Shown here one piece after another: positions 4,965-10,854 of a stretch of DNA of 10,854 bases (positions are counted from its first letter, which is position 1; each line of letters begins with the position of its first letter). The notes beneath the pieces were generated by a model. That model saw nothing but the letters and a program-made list of their open reading frames with translations. It ran no database searches and had not been told where the DNA came from. The position numbers and the translations under genes were made by a program. This DNA is from JAFMIT01 sp044341215 (GTDB lineage Bacteria > Actinomycetota > Actinomycetes > S36-B12 > UBA5976), in assembly GCA_044341215.1 (NCBI GenBank), contig JBIISC010000031.1:1-10854 (forward strand). Reading direction: 5' to 3'.

Positions 4965-7157
4965 TTATCTAGCAGCACGCTTGTTCTTAGTGCGTGGTTT
5001 GCCTTTACGGCCACGACCTGAAGTAGCTGATGCTGAAAGTTGAAGATGTGCACGACGGGCAGCACGGTTGCTTCCAGAAGTTGCAGTCTTGGTGTCTCCA
5101 CCGCGACGTTCGCCACTTCTTTCCCCACCTCTATCACTGCTTCTTCCACCACGGTTGTCATCGCGTCGATCTCCACCGCTGCGATTGTTGTCGCGACCAA
5201 AGTCACGGCCACTTCCACGGTTGTCATCGCGTCGATCTCCACCACGTCGGTCATCGCGACCAAAGTCACGTCCACCACGGCTATCTCCACCACGATTGTC
5301 ATCGCGACGGAAGTCACTGCCACTGCTGCGATTGTTGTCGCGACCGAAGTCACGTCCACCACGGCTATCTCCACCACGATTGTCACTGCTGCGATTGTCG
5401 TTGCTCCGGAATGAGTCACCAGTTGAGCGACGGTCATCACGACGTTCATCGCTACGAGCTGGAATTCGAGAATCTGTGTAATGCGGGCGACGTGGGCGTT
5501 CTTCGCGTTCTTCACGTCGTGGTCGTTCGGTGCGGCGATCATCGCGTCGGAATTCACTACCACCACTGCGATTGTTGTCGCGACCGAAGTCACGTCCACC
5601 ACTACGATTGTTATCGCGACCAAAGTCACGTCCACCGCTGCGATTGTTGTCGCGACCGAAGTCACGTCCACCACTGCCACCGCGTCGATCATCGCCACGT
5701 GATTCGCGACGTTCTCCACGTTCTCCACGTTCAGCACGTTCTGTGCCTTCTTCACGTTCTCCGCGGTTTTCGCGAACATCGTTTAGTCGGAAGTCGCCAC
5801 CTGATACTGGGCGCTTGACGATTACATCAATTGCACCAGTAATTTCAGAAACGATGTCATCAGAGGCACGAACGCGGTGGGTAACCGGGTCAACGCCAGC
5901 TTGATCCATTAGTTGTTTAACGTTTCGGCTTTGTTTAACGTTTCCAATGCTGACAACCATGCCGGTTGCACCAGCGCGAGCTGTTCGGCCTGCACGGTGT
6001 AGGTAATCTTTGTAATCGCGCGGCATATCCACGTTGAGGACAAGATCGATGTCATCGATGTGAATACCGCGAGCAGCAACGTCAGTTGCAACCAAGATAG
6101 AAACATTTCCATCTTTCAAATTCTTCAAGGCTTTATTTCGTGCACCTTGGCTCTTGCCACCGTGAAGCGCATCAGCCTTGACGCCCATAGTTGTTAGTTC
6201 GTCACAAAGTTCATCTGCAGCACGTTGGGTGCGAACGAAAGCAATTGTCCGGCCTTTACGAGTTGCGATAGTACGAATAACTGGGTACTTCTCACGCGGT
6301 TCAACTAAGAATACGTAGTGATCCATTGTCGTAACGCTGGCAGTACCAGGTTCAGTAGCGTGTTCGGCAGGGTTAACAAGATGTGCATTAACAATTGCAT
6401 CAACGCCACGATCGAGAGTCGCGCTGAAGAGCAAACGCTGTCCACCAGCAGGAATCATTGCCATCAGATCGCTAACAATTGGCAAGAAGCCCATGTCAGC
6501 CATTTGATCTGCTTCATCCAAAACTGCAATTTCAACCGCACTTAGGTCGCAAGCGCCACGATCAATCAAGTCTTCGAGTCGTCCTGGAGTTGCAACCAAA
6601 ACATCTGCACCACGTGCAAGTGAATCAATTTGCTTTGAGTATTGAGCGCCACCGATAACAATGCTGAAACTCAAACCAACTAAATGGCCAAGTGGTGCAA
6701 GTGCATCATGAACTTGCAATGCAAGTTCGCGAGTTGGCACCAAAATCATTGCGCGTGGACGAGTTGGTTCTGACTTGCTTCCCATAAGACGGGAAAGAAG
6801 TGGTAAACCAAAAGCTAAAGTTTTTCCAGAACCGGTACGTCCGCGACCAAGCACGTCACGTCCAGCTAAAGCGTCACCAATGGTGGCAGCTTGAATTGGG
6901 AATGGTTCCAAGATTCCTTGGGCGCCAAGTCCGTAACCAAGTTGGGTTGGGATTCCAAGATCAACGAAGTCTTGGGCAAGAGGAGTCTCTTCTGTGATGT
7001 CTAGACGAACACCGCGGTAAGCGCCATCTGGTTTGCGATCGCGATCGCGACTACGACCTCCGCCGTAACCACCACCACTGCCACTTCGGCGACGATTGTT
7101 TGGACGGCTGTTCTCGCGTTGGCGTGCGCCATCGCGTCGATTATTGCTATAACTCAT
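4965..7157 (-). CDS. DEAD-box ATP-dependent RNA helicase with long RGG/RD-rich tail
   Basis: DEAD-box helicases unwind short RNA duplexes using ATP, in ribosome assembly and mRNA turnover, often in the cold. All core motifs are present in this 730-residue protein: Q motif (Phe64, Gln89), motif I GRTGSGKT (106-113), PTRELALQ (141-148), TPGR (190-193), DEAD (214-217), SAT (245-247), ATDVAARGIHI (357-367) and HRAGRTARAG (387-396). A short disordered Arg/Gly/Asn-rich head (1-47) precedes the core. After about residue 455 comes a 270-residue tail almost entirely of R, G, D, N and S, with repeats of GGRDFGRDNNRS, ending in a basic patch (KGKPRTKNKRAAR). Such tails usually add nonspecific RNA binding and can drive condensate formation; that is inference here. 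The ATG at 7155-7157 has GAGAAG upstream. The gene is probably monocistronic, with a 5' hairpin. Orthology to a specific named helicase (DeaD, RhlE or other) is not claimed. Confidence 0.95.
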   Translation of the reverse strand: MSYSNNRRDGARQRENSRPNNRRRSGSGGGYGGGRSRDRDRKPDGAYRGVRLDITEETPLAQDFVDLGIPTQLGYGLGAQGILEPFPIQAATIGDALAGRDVLGRGRTGSGKTLAFGLPLLSRLMGSKSEPTRPRAMILVPTRELALQVHDALAPLGHLVGLSFSIVIGGAQYSKQIDSLARGADVLVATPGRLEDLIDRGACDLSAVEIAVLDEADQMADMGFLPIVSDLMAMIPAGGQRLLFSATLDRGVDAIVNAHLVNPAEHATEPGTASVTTMDHYVFLVEPREKYPVIRTIATRKGRTIAFVRTQRAADELCDELTTMGVKADALHGGKSQGARNKALKNLKDGNVSILVATDVAARGIHIDDIDLVLNVDMPRDYKDYLHRAGRTARAGATGMVVSIGNVKQSRNVKQLMDQAGVDPVTHRVRASDDIVSEITGAIDVIVKRPVSGGDFRLNDVRENRGEREEGTERAERGERGERRESRGDDRRGGSGGRDFGRDNNRSGGRDFGRDNNRSGGRDFGRDNNRSGGSEFRRDDRRTERPRREEREERPRRPHYTDSRIPARSDERRDDRRSTGDSFRSNDNRSSDNRGGDSRGGRDFGRDNNRSSGSDFRRDDNRGGDSRGGRDFGRDDRRGGDRRDDNRGSGRDFGRDNNRSGGDRRDDNRGGRSSDRGGERSGERRGGDTKTATSGSNRAARRAHLQLSASATSGRGRKGKPRTKNKRAAR
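5150..5243. repeat. 28-bp exact direct repeat within the helicase tail
   Basis: A 28-bp sequence at 5150-5177 (beginning CACGGTTGTCATCGCG) recurs exactly at 5216-5243, 66 bases later, a multiple of three. Both copies encode the same GGDRRDDNRG-type stretch of the helicase tail. Confidence 0.8.
5569..5676. repeat. Three tandem 36-bp repeats encoding GGRDFGRDNNRS
   Basis: Three consecutive 36-bp units (5569-5604, 5605-5640, 5641-5676), each starting CGATTGTT, differ at only a few positions. They encode the same 12 residues in the helicase tail. Related single copies start at 5182 and 5329 in the second repeat cluster. The period is a multiple of three, so copy number could change without a frameshift. 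Confidence 0.9.
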
Positions 7158-7165
7158 GTAAATAA

Positions 7166-7171
7166 CTTCTC
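7166..7171 (-). promoter_or_regulatory. Ribosome binding site of the helicase gene
   Basis: GAGAAG on the minus strand lies eight bases upstream of the ATG at 7155-7157. It is a moderate Shine-Dalgarno match. Confidence 0.5.
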
Positions 7172-7178
7172 AGTGTTG

Positions 7179-7198
7179 AAGGCCCTTTACAGGGCCTT
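7179..7198 (-). promoter_or_regulatory. Stem-loop just upstream of the helicase ribosome site
   Basis: AAGGCCCT (7179-7186) and AGGGCCTT (7191-7198) are perfect 8-bp complements around a 4-base loop. The hairpin lies seven bases upstream of the Shine-Dalgarno sequence in the predicted 5' leader. It lacks a T-run, so it is unlikely to be a terminator; a role in mRNA stability or translation control is possible. Confidence 0.5.
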
Positions 7199-7249
7199 GG
7201 GTGCGAGCGCGTCATTCGCTGCATCACACTGGATCAGAACTAGACGGGC

Positions 7250-7268
7250 ACATCAAAACGTTTGATGT
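7250..7268. promoter_or_regulatory. 19-bp palindrome upstream of the helicase gene
   Basis: ACATCAAA (7250-7257) and TTTGATGT (7261-7268) are perfect inverted repeats around ACG, about 95 bases upstream of the helicase start. It could be a repressor operator or a second leader hairpin. I could not place a convincing promoter relative to it. Confidence 0.4.
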
Positions 7269-7347
7269 TGAGGCAAGGGTACCCCAGATTTTGTAACACA
7301 ATTACCACTAGCAACATGAGTAACATGAAATCGCGGCTATTCATGCG

Positions 7348-8118
7348 TTAAACAGCGAAAGAACGCTTTGAAAGTCCATACCAAAATCCATCAATTTTGC
7401 TTGTTATTGATGCTTCAGCATTGTCCGCAAGCCCAAGAGTTACATACATTGGCACTAAATGGTCCACAGTCGGATGCGCATAATTAAATGCCGGCGCAGC
7501 TTTGTAGTTCATCAAACTTTCAAGATCACCTTTTAGAAGCAATTCGTTTGCCCAGGCATCGAAATCTGCAGACCAAGTGGGCGCAAGTTGATCCGCACCT
7601 TTTTGCATGTCGGTAAATGGAAGACCATGTGTTAGAAACCCACTTCCAATTATTAATACGCCTTCGTCACGAAGGGGACGCAAACGCTTGCCAATCTCCA
7701 TTAACTTAATTGGATCGTGAGAAGGAATGGACATTTGCAATACTGGGATGTTTGCATCTGGATACATTGCAATCAAAGGTACATATGCACCGTGATCAAG
7801 ACCACGAGTTGGCGCTTGATGAAGTGGTTCGTTATCCGGCATCAATTTTGCAATTTTTGCAGCAAGCTCCGGAGCACCAGGTGAGTTGTATTGAATTTGA
7901 TAATACTTTTCGGGAAAACCATAGAAGTCATAAATAAGTGGTTGGGAAGTTACTGCACCAACCATTAGAGGCGCGGATTCCCAATGAGCGCTGATGATCA
8001 AGATTGCTTTTGGAGTTGGCAATTCTTTTGACCAAGTTGCTAATTCATTGCGCCACTCTTTATGTTCAAGTAGCGGAGGAGCGCCATGGCCAATGTAGAG
8101 GGAAGGCATTTTCTGCAT
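7348..8118 (-). CDS. DODA-type extradiol aromatic ring-opening dioxygenase (LigB family)
   Basis: This 256-residue protein matches the class III extradiol dioxygenase family (LigB; E. coli YgiD and plant DOPA dioxygenase relatives). The family opens catechol rings next to the diol using a protein-bound metal. Conserved histidines are visible in order: His11 (LYIGHGAPPLL), His45 (IISAHWES), His109 (GLDHGAYVPL), His164 (GSGFLTHGLP) and His215/His220 (YAHPTVDHLVPMY). By family knowledge His11, His45 and His220 are likely metal ligands, with His109 and His164 near the active site. The true substrate is unknown. The frame extends upstream to a TTG at 8154, but that codon lies inside an operator-like palindrome. 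The ATG at 8116-8118 or the next at 8107-8109 is the likely start; the upstream ribosome site (AGGCTGG) is weak. The operator matches the one between pirin and doxX, suggesting coordinated control. It diverges from pckG. Confidence 0.9.
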   Translation of the reverse strand: MQKMPSLYIGHGAPPLLEHKEWRNELATWSKELPTPKAILIISAHWESAPLMVGAVTSQPLIYDFYGFPEKYYQIQYNSPGAPELAAKIAKLMPDNEPLHQAPTRGLDHGAYVPLIAMYPDANIPVLQMSIPSHDPIKLMEIGKRLRPLRDEGVLIIGSGFLTHGLPFTDMQKGADQLAPTWSADFDAWANELLLKGDLESLMNYKAAPAFNYAHPTVDHLVPMYVTLGLADNAEASITSKIDGFWYGLSKRSFAV

Positions 8119-8137
8119 ACGGGCCAGCCTAAATCTA

Positions 8138-8159
8138 AGTAGTTTAATTTTCAACTACC
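8138..8159. promoter_or_regulatory. Operator-like palindrome upstream of the DODA dioxygenase, matching the pirin/doxX site
   Basis: The 22 bases here match the pirin/doxX palindrome at 19 positions; the three differences are positions 8, 11 and 22. The left half is AGTAGTTTAA and the right half TTCAACTACC. It sits 19 bases upstream of the ATG at 8118, where a bound protein would block transcription. Two such close matches within 4 kb are unlikely to be chance. Confidence 0.7.
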
Positions 8160-8273
8160 TAGGTTAGATTGTTCTTTACATCACAATTTCACCAATAAAT
8201 CGAAAATAGAGTCTTTTGAAACTAGCCCTAAAGCGACGAAAAAGGGACACTTTGCGTAGGCACAATGACGTGT

Positions 8274-8277
8274 GAGG
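8274..8277 (+). promoter_or_regulatory. Ribosome binding site deciding the pckG start
   Basis: GAGG lies five bases upstream of the ATG at 8283. It favours that start over the in-frame ATG at 8265, which has no comparable site. Confidence 0.55.
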
Positions 8278-8282
8278 TAAAA

Positions 8283-10097
8283 ATGACTGTAATGGACTTT
8301 AAAGCTCCTACTAAGAATCAATCATTGATCAAGTGGGTTGAAGAAATAGCAGCATTAACTAAACCAGATGAGGTTGTCTGGTGCGATGGTTCGCAATCCG
8401 AATGGGATCGCTTAACAAAACTGCTTGTCGCTTCTGGCACATTTATTCAACTAAACCCAAAACTTCGCCCAAACTCATTCCTTGCCCGTTCACATCCATC
8501 TGACGTTGCACGAGTTGAAGATCGAACTTTCATCTGCTGCGAAAACGAAGAAGAGGCAGGTCCAACTAATCACTGGATGAAACCACAGGAAATGCACAAA
8601 ACTTTGCAACCACTTTTCGACGGTGCAATGCGTGGTCGCACTATGTATGTCATTCCATTTTCCATGGGACCAATTGGTGGGCCTATTTCGCAACTTGGTG
8701 TTGAAATATCAGATTCACCATATGTTGTATTAAATATGCGAATCATGACTCGCATGGGAACACAAGCTTTGCAAGCAATTGGTGAAACCGGCGAATTCGT
8801 AAAAGCTATTCACTCCGTTGGCATGCCACTTGTTGATGGCGCTAAAGATGTTGCCTGGCCATGCAATGAAACTAAATACATCACACATTTCCCTGAAACA
8901 AGAGAAATATGGTCGTATGGCTCTGGCTATGGCGGCAATGCTCTGCTGGGTAAGAAGTGTTTTGCATTGCGGATTGCATCAGCAATGGGCCGCGACCAAA
9001 TGTGGATGGCCGAACACATGCTGATTCTTAAAATCACTTCGCCAACCGGAAAGGCCCATTACATAACCGCAGCTTTCCCATCTGCTTGCGGTAAAACAAA
9101 TCTTGCAATGCTCGAACCAACAATTCCGGGCTACAAAGTTGAAACTGTTGGTGATGACATCTGTTGGATGCGATTTGGTGACGACGGCAGGCTGTATGCA
9201 ATAAATCCAGAAGCAGGTTTCTTCGGAGTTGCACCAGGAACCAGTTTGAAGACCAACCGAAATGCAATTGAAACTCTGCACTCAAACTCAATTTTCACAA
9301 ACGTCGCATTAACTGATGATGGAGATATTTGGTGGGAAGGTTTAACGGACGTTCCACCTAATCATTTGATTGACTGGCATGGAAATGATTGGACACCAGA
9401 TTCAGGCACACCATCAAGTCATCCAAACTCAAGATTTACTGCTCCTGCAAGTCAGTGCCCATCAATTGCTGATGAATGGCAAGATCCTCAAGGCGTTCCG
9501 ATTTCTGCAATTCTGTTTGGTGGACGCAGACAAAGCAACGTGCCACTAGTTACTGAATCCTTCGATTGGCAACATGGTGTCTTTATGGGTGCGACTATCG
9601 CATCCGAACAAACCGCAGCCGCTGAAGGAGCTGTTGGCGAGCTTCGCCGAGATCCATTCGCAATGCTTCCATTCTGCGGATACAACATGGCTAAGTATTG
9701 GAAGCACTGGATTGACATGGGCGAACACTCAAGCAATTCAAAACTTCCAAAGATTTATCAAGTCAATTGGTTTCGCAAAAATGCTGCCCAAGAATTCTTA
9801 TGGCCAGGTTTTGGTGAGAACTCTCGAGTGATTGCTTGGATTGTTGATCGAATTGAAGGACGTGGCGCAGCCATAGAAACTGCGCTTGGCCGAATTCCTG
9901 CTCCCGGTGCACTAAATCTTGATGACCTTGAAATCTCTGACGAGAAACTCCATGAACTATTTAAAATTGATCCAGCTTCATGGATTTCTGAATGTGATTT
10001 AACTGAAAGCTACTTTGCTCAGTTCAATGATGCATTGCCAGTCGAGATGTCCAACGAACTTGATGGACTTCGCTCTCGGCTCGCAGATCTTTCATAG
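8283..10097 (+). CDS. pckG: Phosphoenolpyruvate carboxykinase (GTP)
   Basis: PEPCK converts oxaloacetate plus GTP to phosphoenolpyruvate, GDP and CO2, the entry to gluconeogenesis, and can run in reverse as an anaplerotic step. The protein has 604 residues from ATG 8283, the normal size of the GTP family, which is unrelated in length and motifs to the ATP form. Visible signatures include YVIPFSMGPIGGP (122-134), the conserved MTRMG (155-159), the kinase P-loop FPSACGKTN (265-273) with its reactive Cys269, and the kinase-2 metal motif VGDDICWMRFGDDGRLYAINPEAGFF (from 289, Asp291-Asp292). LFGGRRQSNVPLV and FCGYNMAKYW follow, with a normal C-terminus. The gene diverges from the dioxygenase gene and is followed by a weak hairpin; the next gene is 171 bases away, so it is probably monocistronic. 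I could not place a clear promoter in the 164-base divergent region. The identification is very secure. Confidence 0.97.
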   Translation: MTVMDFKAPTKNQSLIKWVEEIAALTKPDEVVWCDGSQSEWDRLTKLLVASGTFIQLNPKLRPNSFLARSHPSDVARVEDRTFICCENEEEAGPTNHWMKPQEMHKTLQPLFDGAMRGRTMYVIPFSMGPIGGPISQLGVEISDSPYVVLNMRIMTRMGTQALQAIGETGEFVKAIHSVGMPLVDGAKDVAWPCNETKYITHFPETREIWSYGSGYGGNALLGKKCFALRIASAMGRDQMWMAEHMLILKITSPTGKAHYITAAFPSACGKTNLAMLEPTIPGYKVETVGDDICWMRFGDDGRLYAINPEAGFFGVAPGTSLKTNRNAIETLHSNSIFTNVALTDDGDIWWEGLTDVPPNHLIDWHGNDWTPDSGTPSSHPNSRFTAPASQCPSIADEWQDPQGVPISAILFGGRRQSNVPLVTESFDWQHGVFMGATIASEQTAAAEGAVGELRRDPFAMLPFCGYNMAKYWKHWIDMGEHSSNSKLPKIYQVNWFRKNAAQEFLWPGFGENSRVIAWIVDRIEGRGAAIETALGRIPAPGALNLDDLEISDEKLHELFKIDPASWISECDLTESYFAQFNDALPVEMSNELDGLRSRLADLS

Positions 10098-10098
10098 C

Positions 10099-10118
10099 CA
10101 CCACTTTGGTGAGGTTTT
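10099..10118 (+). terminator. Weak terminator candidate after pckG
   Basis: CACCA (10099-10103) pairs with TGGTG (10107-10111) around a 3-base loop. AGG and then a short TTTT run (10115-10118) follow. It starts two bases after the pckG stop. The stem is short and the T-run brief, so it may be leaky. Confidence 0.4.
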
Positions 10119-10192
10119 ACATTTGCCATAGTGCTCCGTCAGGTTACTCTCTTGATGTCTTGCAGTCTTCTTAGCCTCGTTCTCACTGCATA

Positions 10193-10238
10193 AAACGGCT
10201 CAGTTAGCCTCGTCAAGCATTAGATTCAAGAGCCGTTT
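10193..10238. repeat. 9-bp inverted repeat in the region upstream of the carbamoyltransferase gene
   Basis: AAACGGCTC (10193-10201) and GAGCCGTTT (10230-10238) are perfect complements separated by 28 bases, ending 30 bases before the GTG start. Within the same region TTAGCCTCGT occurs twice (10171-10180 and 10204-10213). A hairpin in the leader RNA or an operator pair are both possible; neither is established. Confidence 0.5.
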
Positions 10239-10259
10239 GCGCTTGATAACCTTGGCCAT

Positions 10260-10264
10260 GGAGG
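10260..10264 (+). promoter_or_regulatory. Ribosome binding site deciding the carbamoyltransferase start
   Basis: GGAGG lies four bases upstream of GTG 10269-10271. The ATG at 10258 runs into TGA after four codons and is not a start for this protein. Confidence 0.7.
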
Positions 10265-10268
10265 CAAA

Positions 10269-10854
10269 GTGACTATCGATCTACGCGGACGGGATTTCCT
10301 TAAGGAAATCGACTTCTCGAGTGAAGAGTTCTTGGCGCTGATTGATTTGGCTGCCAAGCTAAAGACTGCTGGCCGCAATCGAGTTCAGCATCTCGAACGC
10401 CTCAACCTTGCACTTATCTTCGAAAAGACTTCAACTCGCACCCGCGCTGCCTTTGAAGTGGCCGCTTTTCATCAGGGTGCGAACGTTACTTTTATTGATC
10501 CAACAGCTTCCCAAATCGGACACAAAGAATCAATTGCTGACTCGGCACGAGTTTTGAGTCGGTTCTATGACGGAATTGAATACCGTGGCCATGCTCAATC
10601 CACAATTGAAAAACTGGCTGAATATTCAAACGTTCCAGTTTTTAATGGATTGACAGATGAATGGCATCCAACGCAAATGTTGGCTGACTTTTTGACAATG
10701 TTTGAACATGGTAAGTCTCGTAAACCAACTTTTGCGTATTTAGGCGATGCTAGAAACAATGTTGCTAATTCTTTGTTGGTGACTGGCGCACTCCTTGGTT
10801 GTGATGTGCGAATTGGCGCACCAAAGAATTTGCAGCCAAGTGAAGAAGTTGTTG
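10269..10854 (+). CDS. argF: Ornithine carbamoyltransferase, 5' part (cut by window end)
   Basis: OTCase joins carbamoyl phosphate and ornithine to form citrulline in arginine synthesis, or runs the reverse in the arginine deiminase pathway (ArcB). The 195 visible residues cover the carbamoyl-phosphate domain and the start of the ornithine domain. The carbamoyl-phosphate motif STRTR is at 55-59, SQIGHKES at 81-88, YRG at 105-107 and HPTQ at 133-136. LGDARNNVANSL begins near 158. The C-terminal ornithine-binding Cys motif lies beyond the window. The wording FEKTSTRTRAAFEVAAFHQGA and YDGIEYRG resembles the E. coli ArgI / catabolic ArcB subgroup more than the usual actinobacterial ArgF in an arg cluster, so arcB is an alternative symbol. 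Translation starts at GTG 10269 behind GGAGG. No other arginine gene is visible, so biosynthetic versus catabolic use cannot be settled here. Confidence 0.92.
   Translation, partial: MTIDLRGRDFLKEIDFSSEEFLALIDLAAKLKTAGRNRVQHLERLNLALIFEKTSTRTRAAFEVAAFHQGANVTFIDPTASQIGHKESIADSARVLSRFYDGIEYRGHAQSTIEKLAEYSNVPVFNGLTDEWHPTQMLADFLTMFEHGKSRKPTFAYLGDARNNVANSLLVTGALLGCDVRIGAPKNLQPSEEVV

Noticed and set aside
5569..5676. Regular 36-bp repeats as a CRISPR array
   Set aside because: The units are directly tandem with no unique spacers and encode a continuous in-frame peptide repeat; no cas genes are near.
5030..5904. Several long open frames on both strands, rich in His/Cys/Asp/Arg or Ser/Pro/Arg, opposite the helicase tail
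   Set aside because: They arise because the repetitive, GC-rich tail sequence lacks stops in most frames. They are low-complexity, have no ribosome sites, and the helicase frame is continuous with a conserved core.
8119..8154. Longer dioxygenase starting at TTG 8154
   Set aside because: The extension would be translated from inside the operator palindrome and its residues do not resemble the family N-terminus.
8265..8282. pckG start at ATG 8265
   Set aside because: No ribosome site at proper distance, whereas ATG 8283 has GAGG five bases upstream.
10131..10193. Leader peptide gene of 20 codons upstream of the carbamoyltransferase
   Set aside because: No ribosome site within range and only one arginine codon, so not reported as a gene; mentioned only as part of the structured region.

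Overview
This window looks like chromosomal DNA of a moderately AT-rich actinobacterium. The inference rests on a 528-residue SerA with the long two-domain C-terminus typical of mycobacterial-type enzymes, a GTP-type PEP carboxykinase, GTG starts behind good Shine-Dalgarno sequences, and AT-rich codon use. A streamlined freshwater lineage such as the Nanopelagicales (acI) would fit, but no marker in the window proves it. Most of it is ordinary core metabolism; I see no insertion sequence, phage gene, tRNA, rRNA or CRISPR array.

Layout. Positions 2-835 hold the 3' part of ilvC (ketol-acid reductoisomerase), ending at a bidirectional hairpin shared with a convergent hemolysin III/PAQR membrane protein (917-1573, minus). 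That gene diverges from serA (1759-3345, plus), whose upstream region carries a 9-bp inverted repeat and a foldable leader. serA converges on a pirin gene (3418-4377, minus) across a short stretch of degenerate 20-bp tandem repeats. Pirin diverges from a DoxX-family membrane protein (4491-4907, plus), with a perfect 22-bp palindrome between them. A strong bidirectional terminator follows. Next comes a DEAD-box RNA helicase (4965-7157, minus) with a roughly 270-residue Arg/Gly/Asp/Asn-rich tail built from 36-bp DNA repeats. Upstream of it lies a LigB/DODA-type extradiol dioxygenase gene (7348-8118, minus). GTP-type pckG (8283-10097, plus) and the 5' part of an ornithine carbamoyltransferase gene (10269 to the window edge, plus) complete the window.

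How the parts relate. ilvC, serA, pckG and argF/arcB belong to branched-chain amino acid, serine, gluconeogenic and arginine metabolism and are not one operon. The most interesting signal is regulatory. The palindrome between pirin and doxX recurs, with 19 of 22 positions identical, just upstream of the DODA dioxygenase start, about 3.7 kb away. This suggests that one repressor, whose gene is not in the window, controls pirin, DoxX and the ring-cleavage dioxygenase together, perhaps as a small catechol/quinone or redox-stress regulon. The operator match is directly visible; the regulon and its inducer are inference.
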